A stretch of DNA of 64,000 nt. Origin: Euonymus europaeus. Taxonomy: Eukaryota > Streptophyta > Magnoliopsida > Celastrales > Celastraceae. The notes under the pieces were generated by a model. The model saw only the letters and a program-made list of their open reading frames with translations, was not told where the DNA came from and did no database searches. Shown here in pieces: positions 58,101-64,000 of the stretch; positions within the stretch are counted from its first letter, which is position 1; each line of letters begins with the position of its first letter. The stretch is taken from contig OY756961.1 in NCBI GenBank assembly GCA_963580455.1, forward strand, positions 6,739,001 to 6,803,000, given 5' to 3'. The position numbers and the translations under genes are program-made.

Positions 58101-59484
58101 TCCCTACTTAACTCTCCAATACTCTAATCCAAGCACACCCAAATGAGAGTAGTGTAGGGGATATCCTCCTAACACCTCCTCACTTAACACCAAGCAAGGT
58201 AAACAATGACTACGTCATTTAATCCGCCTTACTTAACTCTCCAATACCCTAATCCAAGCGCACCCTCAGGCTTCTGGGCCCTGATGTCTGATAAATGTTG
58301 TTTAAATCCTTGTCTTTGTAGAGTATGTTTCACTTTCCTCTTTTCGCTTTGCTTATTTACGTTTTTTCCTGGGTGCAAATCTGTCTGACGAGCATTTTCT
58401 AGGCATGCCAGTCAGTGTCAATTCAGTTGACACTTCTAAGTCAAAAACAGAAATATGAGAAGAGTTGGCTTACTGGTGTTACAAAAATTCTGTTTAAAAT
58501 GTGTTTGGTCTCATTGTGGGAAGGAAAACAATGGAAAAAAGGTTGTCATCCTGCATATACGGTCTTAAAGGGAGGCGTCTAGAACATCCCATTCTTGTTT
58601 CCATCTTGATGTTGAGCTTGACGACTGTGATTTTATGCTTTCTAGTCCTTGCTCTCTGGTCAATGCTCCCTCTGTTGATTAATAACTTATTATATCATGA
58701 CATGATAGTTGTTGTTTCTACGTGGAACTTTCGTTTGTTCGGTGTTGTTTTGGGGCATATTATTCAAATGGTATATGAAATAAACACGCTGTTTTCTTTA
58801 AAGTTAATGCTAATGTCAAATTGTCTGTTATTTTATGGTACCATTATGGCTATCATGAATGACAGAATCCTTACTGGCACGTAGCGTACTCCAATACCTG
58901 CTACTATCTGATCCCTTAAGAATTTATTGCTTTCAAATGTCTCCTTTTATCTTTTTTTATTCTTTTCTTTTCTGGTAGAATTCCGGGGACCACTTCGTAG
59001 ATATTGTCCCGGAACCTTTTCTTTCCAAGTATCGAGTACGTGGAGATTGTTCTCTGAATCTCTGTTATTTACTGGTGGAATATACAGGTATCTTCAAGAG
59101 CTTAAACCCGAGGTTGGTGAGCGTAGCTTCTTCACCCAAAATTCAGGAAGCAATAGGGGTCTCCAGATAGACACAACACTAGACAATTCATGGCCAGTGA
59201 TGCCATCAACAGTCTCTTCACTTCCTTCTTCAAAATCAAGTGCCAACCCGATGATGCAGCATGATTATCCACAGCACTCGTTTTTTGGCGGTGAATTTGC
59301 CTCGGGAGAGACACTGAAACAACCAGAGGCGTATTCTCTTCGACCTTTTTTTGATGAGTGGCCCAAGAGTCTTGATGGGGAGAGATCCAACCACGCCTCA
59401 TTCTCCACAACCCAGCTCTCGATATCCATTCCAATGTCGTCATCAGACTTCTCTGCTACAAGTTCTCGATCCTCTACATGGTAA
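55107..59484 (+). CDS. GRF: Growth-regulating factor (GRF) transcription factor, three exons
   Basis: Exons 55107-55326, 56473-56821 and 59088-59484 join in frame (phases 1 and 2) to 321 residues. Exon 1: Gly-rich start, then the QLQ domain ([35 protein letters not shown]), which binds GIF co-activators. Exon 2: WRC domain, with a basic region and Cys3His zinc ligands ([38 protein letters not shown]), for nuclear import and DNA binding. The third exon adds YLQELKPEV and a Ser/Pro-rich activation tail ([20 protein letters not shown]). The frame is intact. A miR396 target lies in the WRC exon. I place the stop at 59482-59484; a GTAAGT there could instead act as a donor to an acceptor near 59560, giving a TGA one codon earlier and almost the same protein. 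GRFs promote leaf and meristem cell proliferation. The exact GRF number is not assigned. Confidence 0.95.
56154..56318 (+). repeat. Direct duplication in GRF intron 1
   Basis: A stretch of about 65 bp beginning GATATTACTTAGGTCTCTTG occurs at 56154 and again at 56252 with only one or two differences (AAGACTTG versus AAGGCTTG), spaced 98 bp apart. It is non-coding. Confidence 0.75.
56616..56636 (+). promoter_or_regulatory. miR396 target site in the GRF WRC exon
   Basis: The 21-nt stretch starting CGTTCAAGAAAG and ending CCTGTGGAA, coding for RSRKPVE at the end of the WRC domain, is the conserved GRF site that pairs with miR396 with a single bulge. It predicts post-transcriptional repression of this gene in older leaf tissue. 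Confidence 0.9.
57761..58264. mobile_element. MITE in GRF intron 2, with an internally duplicated right half
   Basis: About 504 bp. Ends GCTTGCTTGGATAA (left) and, on the reverse strand, GTGCGCTTGGATTAGGG (right) are inverted, and CTCAGG lies directly on both sides (57755-57760 and 58265-58270). The right part is present twice: ATGAGAGTAGTGTAGG starts both about 58001 and 58143, and both copies end CTAATCCAAGC then RCACCC. It is non-coding and lies 0.9 kb from the 5' splice site of the intron. Confidence 0.65.
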
Positions 59485-60554
59485 GTTTGATATTATGTTT
59501 ATCCATTTTGGAAGTCCCGATCACTAGTTGAATACTGTCTGTTTGATATTTTGCTGCAGATAAAGGGATAATGTGCGTTAGGAATTTCAACAGCTACATT
59601 GCAGAAAGCTGTACCATGTCGTGACATTATCAGTTGCGTCCCCAAAAACCGATCCCTTAAAACATGTTTCTGTTTTATTCCGAATCTCAGGTTATCTTGT
59701 CGTTGGTTGTGTAATACATTATACTATAGATTATCGAGCTCAGGATTTGGATTTCGAATAAAACGAACTCTACCAGGTGGTTTAGAGATTCATAAAATTG
59801 TGTTTGTGGGTTGGTTGGAATAGGGCAAGCCCTTTTCTTCTTAGTTTTGTTTGGTTCTTAATGAATTGCTTGTTGAATAAGGTAGCTCTACTTGAGCAAC
59901 ATACTTGGCGCAGAATGAACTGCTGTGTAGACCTTTTAAACTCGTGTGTGTATTTGATTAAGGTTCATGATGATCAAATATTTGTTTTTATGATTCGTGA
60001 TTACTTTGATAAATTGTCTGAATTTTGTCAGTAAGGTTCATTCCAACTTAGTTCAAATGTCTGAACCTCTCTTTATCGAGGGGAGAATATGGTATTTCTT
60101 TTGTGTGAGGGTGGGAACTCGAATTTAGGTACCGCCCAATTTGAGTATATGTCTTAACCACCTCGGTTAAGGGGGTTGATAGTAGTCATTGTAAATGTGA
60201 GGAAAATAAAATTTTAATAAAATAAGAAATCATATAGGGAGGTAATGTTGAATCAGAAAGGAAAACCTCAATTAAATAGGAAACAGAGAAAGAACTTGAT
60301 CACTGAATGAGGTTATAATATCGGGAGAGAACCAAAAAAGAAAAAACTCCAATTATCCATATCAATATACAATTAATTGAGCAATAAATTAAACGTAGAA
60401 AATCGTATATTTATTTAAATAAACACCTATACTTACACTTATACCAACACTTCACACATCCACGTGACATTATTTTTAAGACCTACAAAAATGACACGAC
60501 ATCACCTAAAGAAGTTAAAACGTGAATCTTGTTTCAGGTTTCGTTTGGGAGTCC
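59485..60554. other. GRF 3' UTR and downstream DNA
   Basis: The first few hundred bases should be the GRF 3' UTR, with a possible short final intron (GTAAGT at 59480, acceptor near 59560). Beyond about 60060 it is AT-rich DNA. Short frames here are not credible genes. Confidence 0.5.
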
Positions 60555-60562
60555 GTATATGA

Positions 60563-61161
60563 TAGGGATGGTAAAAAAAACTCGATCCATGCACTATCTG
60601 CAGGGTATCCGATCCGTTTAAAATCTGAAAACAGATCCTATAGGGTTTGAAAACGGTTTTGCTTTTTATTTTCAAATTCGTCACGGTTTTGGGTTGTTTT
60701 GGTATTTGATGTCGGGTTTAGGATACCCGAACCGATTAATAAATGGTTAGGGTACCCGAACCGAAACCTTACCCATAACCATAACCAACCCGGCCCGACC
60801 CAACCCTTAATTTCAAGTAAATTCTTAAAAATATAGTATATATGCTAGAGAAGGGATTCGAACCTTACACATGTATACAAAACTAAATCACTTAACCACT
60901 AATTCAATTGTTTGATTTTTTGTTATAGACTTTCATAGTTTAAAAATATATATTGAGTGTTTGGAAACATTATCCAATCAATTATGAAATAAATTGAAAA
61001 AGTTAAACGGTAAATGGGTACCCGGCGATAAACAATTATGGAAAGGTTCCGGTTTTGGAAATCTAAATGATTTTTTAAACGGTTTTGGTATAGAGTACAT
61101 TAAACGGTAATGATTTTGGTATTTCTTAAATGGAAGGATACCCGACCCGTTGCCATCCCGA
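60563..61161. mobile_element. hAT-type MITE, 599 bp
   Basis: Ends TAGGGATGGTAAAAA (left) and TCGGGATGGCAACGGG (right, reverse strand), with 8-bp flanks GTATATGA (60555-60562) and GTATAGGA (61162-61169) that match at 7 of 8, a hAT-length duplication. The interior is packed with short repeats in both directions: GGTACCCGAACCG, GGATACCCGACCC, GGTTTTGGTAT and AACCCGGCCCGACCC. It is non-coding; small minus-strand frames inside it are spurious. Confidence 0.8.
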
Positions 61162-61559
61162 GTATAGGATAGTATAATATTGTTATTCAATGTATAAGCT
61201 AATCATTGCATAACTTGATGTAATACTTAATTCTATCCATTGTTTGAAATTTTTTTGATATTAGACTTGTATATTTTTTATATAATATAGTGTTTGATTT
61301 ATTGTTAGACAAGATTTTAGTATAAGATTTATATTTTTTTGTCATTTGACATTTTAACTCTTATCCTGAATGCTTTGTATAAAATTAAAACGAGTTGGAG
61401 GTGTTTTAATATTCTATGGTCGGGCGTATAAGAGTCACATTTTATATAAAGTTATAGTAAACTGAGTTTTAAAAAAAAATTCCAAACACCTGATAGCATC
61501 TATATGGGGAAAAACCATTCTTATGAGTACGAGGTTCTTACGTTTATATGTTCAATTCG

Positions 61560-62010
61560 ACATCAAGGCTAGTGAGCCCAATATATGGAGACCTATGGCT
61601 CTGTATGACATTAAGTCTTGTGAACCCATATGAGACTTGTGAGCCCATAAAACATTAAGGCTTGTGATCCCATTTTAGACTTGTGAGCTCATATGACGTT
61701 ACGGCTTGTGAGTCTTATTCAGGCTTGTGAGCCCATTTGACGCTAAGGCTTGTGTGCCCCCATTGGATTGAGGCCCACACATCCCTTTCATCAGGTTTGT
61801 AGGCCCAACTTACTAAGGCCCACAAACTCATTCTTCAATTAAGGCTTTTGAGCTCCTTGAATTGAGGCCCACATTGCCCTTTCATTATTAAAGGTCTGCT
61901 TGACCTAGCGATATAGAAGCCCATTGAGGCCCGCAGGACATACATGGTCAATAAGTGCTTGTCGAGCCCAGTAAAGCCCACAGGCTGGGCATCAATAAAA
62001 ACAACACTCA
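61560..62010. repeat. Degenerate tandem array of GGCTTGTGAGCCCAT-like units
   Basis: Roughly 25-35 bp units built around GGCTTGTGAGCCCATNTGAC recur at least eight times from 61567 to 61755, then drift into GAGGCCCACA-rich wording to about 61990. Several units contain the palindromic core GGGCTCACAAGCC on the reverse strand. A plant TATA-like box (TATAAATATAAG near 62086) and a pyrimidine leader follow, which suits a retrotransposon LTR promoter; the boundaries are not resolved. Confidence 0.55.
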
Positions 62011-62299
62011 AATATATATTAAACCAATACCCAATACGAGCTTAACACTTCACAATTCACGTGCCAAGTACGTGAGTTGAACGTTATAAATATAAGTAGT
62101 CCAAGCCTCTTGAAAACTCTCAGTCATTAGCTTGCTTCAATTCTCTTTCTAAAAACCCCCATCACTTCTCTCACTACAGATCCTCTCCCCATCATCGGAC
62201 TTGTAAGCTCTATGCTCACTCCGATGGCATTCTTCTTCTGTTCGACGCACTGCGTTAGTCACGCCCTGATCCGCCAGGCACTTGACGTGTAACTAACAC

Positions 62300-62376
62300 A
62301 TACTCCCGACTATAATTTTTTCAAAACTCAATGATTTAATAATAATATAATTATCTACATACTTATATTATAGATG

Positions 62377-62407
<31 letters not shown>

Positions 62408-64000
62408 CATAACTTTATATACCCGACTGAGACTCTAGCTCAGCCATCCCAACCCACTGGGTCCACCCAACCCTTACGCAGCATTTCTGGTATGTACACC
62501 GACTGCCATGTCCTGTCTGCACTCTCAGTCCCATTGGTCACAGTTGTTTCACCTGAAAATAAAACAATAGGAAGTAGGGGGTGAGCCGAAGCTCAGTAGG
62601 GAATATCGTACTCACACCCAAAACATTCATAATGATTATTGACAGAAGCACGACAATTTAAATAACACTTCAATTTCTTAACCCGCCTCGAATATCCGTC
62701 ACCACCTCGAACGCCTTCCGACCTCATTGTCAGAACTATTTTCTCCGTTTTCCGACCTCCTCGTCAAAAGCAATTTTCTCCGCTTTCCGACCTCCTCGCC
62801 GGAAGCAATCTACGAGTAAGGAAGGTAGGGACTTTCTTCTACCCGGGACTTGCCACCCCTTCGCTATGTGGCCACATAGCGAATCCTTACTCGAATTATC
62901 ACCCACTGTACGTACAGGGCCATTTCCACATCACTCCAATATCCACATCACAATTCCCACAATTTATTTAAAACCACAATATAAGCAAATATTCAATCTC
63001 ATGCATTCAATAATAAAACATCACTTTTCTCAATGAAATGCAAGGGTACCACATAACAGAATCATTCACTGCAACATCACACACAATCCACATTCAGCAG
63101 TAGGCACTTACTCCGAGCATTCATTTCACATTTTACCACACCCCAAGAACTTCAATTAATTAAAGCATAAATATCACATCAATAACATAGAATTAAGTAT
63201 TCCCTACCTCGTGGAGCGTGCCTCACATCTCACTCAAACCAATGCTTTCCTGTATAATTTTCTCGACGTACATCACTAAACCCCATATACCAGTTCTACA
63301 TCAAAATGCACATACAAGGTCACAAATACGTTCAAATACCGCGTAAATATGTAAAATATATGGTTTAATCGAAGGGGTAAACTTTACCCGGAAAAGTCAA
63401 CCCGGATCAAAAGGGTCAAATGGTACCCGAGTTGCCCACATTCGAGTCACCGGAGATCCGGCGACTTTCACCGGAAATCACCAACTGGGCTTTGTACTAC
63501 TCATCGAGACGAATTCAACGGTGGTGGCCTTGCATCAATCGGAGGTCGGAGGAGGGAGAAATCGACTGTTGAAGCTCGCAATGGCCGAAACTTCCGACAG
63601 ATTTTTCCGGAGATATACAGCTCCGATTAAGGTGATTCTTGAACCGATTTCATATGTCTCGAAGAAACGAAGAGATTGGTACCAGTCTCGTAGCCTGAGG
63701 TGGCCGGATGAAGGAGATCGGCGCCACCGAAGTTTGGGATGCAGAAATCGCGTTTCTCTTCTTTTTTTCCTTCTCTGTTTCTGTTTTTTTTATTCTTTAC
63801 TTTTTTCTGTTTTTTTTATTTCTGTTTCTCCCCCTCTCTGGAATCTTCTGAAATTTTCTTTTTATTTTCTTTATTTTTTTTCATTCTATTAATTCAATTC
63901 TCATTTAATTTGGTTTCCATAATTCTTACAATCTTTAGTAGTCATATTATATATATATTTGTTTGTATTGATTTAGTTTAACCCGAATTTAATCTATCAG
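62300..64000. other. Probable retrotransposon non-coding DNA to the window end
   Basis: After an AT microsatellite (62377-62403) the stretch contains GTGAGCCGAAGCTCAGTAGG near 62581, a near-tandem repeat of TTTTCTCCGNTTTCCGACCT with CCTCG at 62731-62806, an inverted repeat GCTATGTGGCCACATAGC at 62862-62879, and TCAACCCGG/GGGTCAAATGG text near 63400. These phrases recur in plant Ty3/Gypsy LTRs and untranslated regions. A pyrimidine-rich run covers 63745-63905. The plus-strand frame 63521-63892 ends in low complexity and is not called. The element continues outside the window. Confidence 0.45.

Noticed and set aside
60845..60900. tRNA-like text GGGATTCGAACCTT followed by TTAACCACTAATTC
   Set aside because: The T-arm-like stretch has no matching acceptor or anticodon arms, and it lies inside a hAT MITE.
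63521..63981. Plus-strand frames at the window end
   Set aside because: They run into pyrimidine-rich low complexity (Phe/Leu/Ser runs) within probable retrotransposon DNA.
1..64000. CRISPR array, bacterial operon or riboswitch
   Set aside because: The window is plant nuclear DNA; the tandem repeats seen are microsatellites or transposon parts without unique regular spacers.

Overview
The window is nuclear DNA from a eudicot plant. The evidence is plant-specific gene families (a CYP89A-type cytochrome P450, a neprosin/DUF239 protein, a growth-regulating factor with a miR396 site), GT-AG introns, AT-rich intergenic DNA and many plant transposon families. I cannot name the species. Most of the 64 kb is transposon-derived; only four loci look like intact host genes.

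Host genes: (1) a single-exon CYP89A-like P450 on the minus strand at 611-2143; (2) a seven-exon secreted neprosin-domain protein on the minus strand at 16903-19138, reconstructed exon by exon (400 codons, all introns phase 0); (3) a single-exon CDI-like nucleotide-diphospho-sugar transferase on the minus strand at 22035-22805; (4) a three-exon GRF transcription factor on the plus strand at 55107-59484 with QLQ and WRC domains. A small two-exon relic of the phenylalanyl-tRNA synthetase beta-chain gene lies at 45690-45903.

Mobile DNA: the most striking system is a same-strand set of related Mutator-like (MULE) genes. They join a FAR1-type DNA-binding region, a MULE transposase, a SWIM zinc finger and a C-terminal OTU-type cysteine protease domain. 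Copy A (7131-13713) is split by a 3.9 kb hAT transposon with an 8-bp target duplication. Copies B (30700-33513), C (34994-36045, internally deleted), D (38227-41109), a 3' fragment E (about 28440-28822) and a 5' fragment F (about 41930-42720) form a cluster between 28.4 and 42.7 kb. All copies carry frameshifts or stops. B and C have lost the OTU catalytic cysteine, while A and D keep it.

Other elements with defined ends are a compact non-autonomous LTR retrotransposon (4979-6833), a long foldback element (15092-15933), two solo LTRs (43612-44101, 51306-52008), hAT-type MITEs (23698-24008, 60563-61161), PIF/Harbinger-type elements (27365-28334, 48673-50131), smaller MITEs, and Copia and Gypsy coding fragments. 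The last 2.5 kb looks like retrotransposon non-coding DNA. The host genes show no functional clustering; they are isolated genes in a transposon-rich region. All calls come from reading by eye, without database search.
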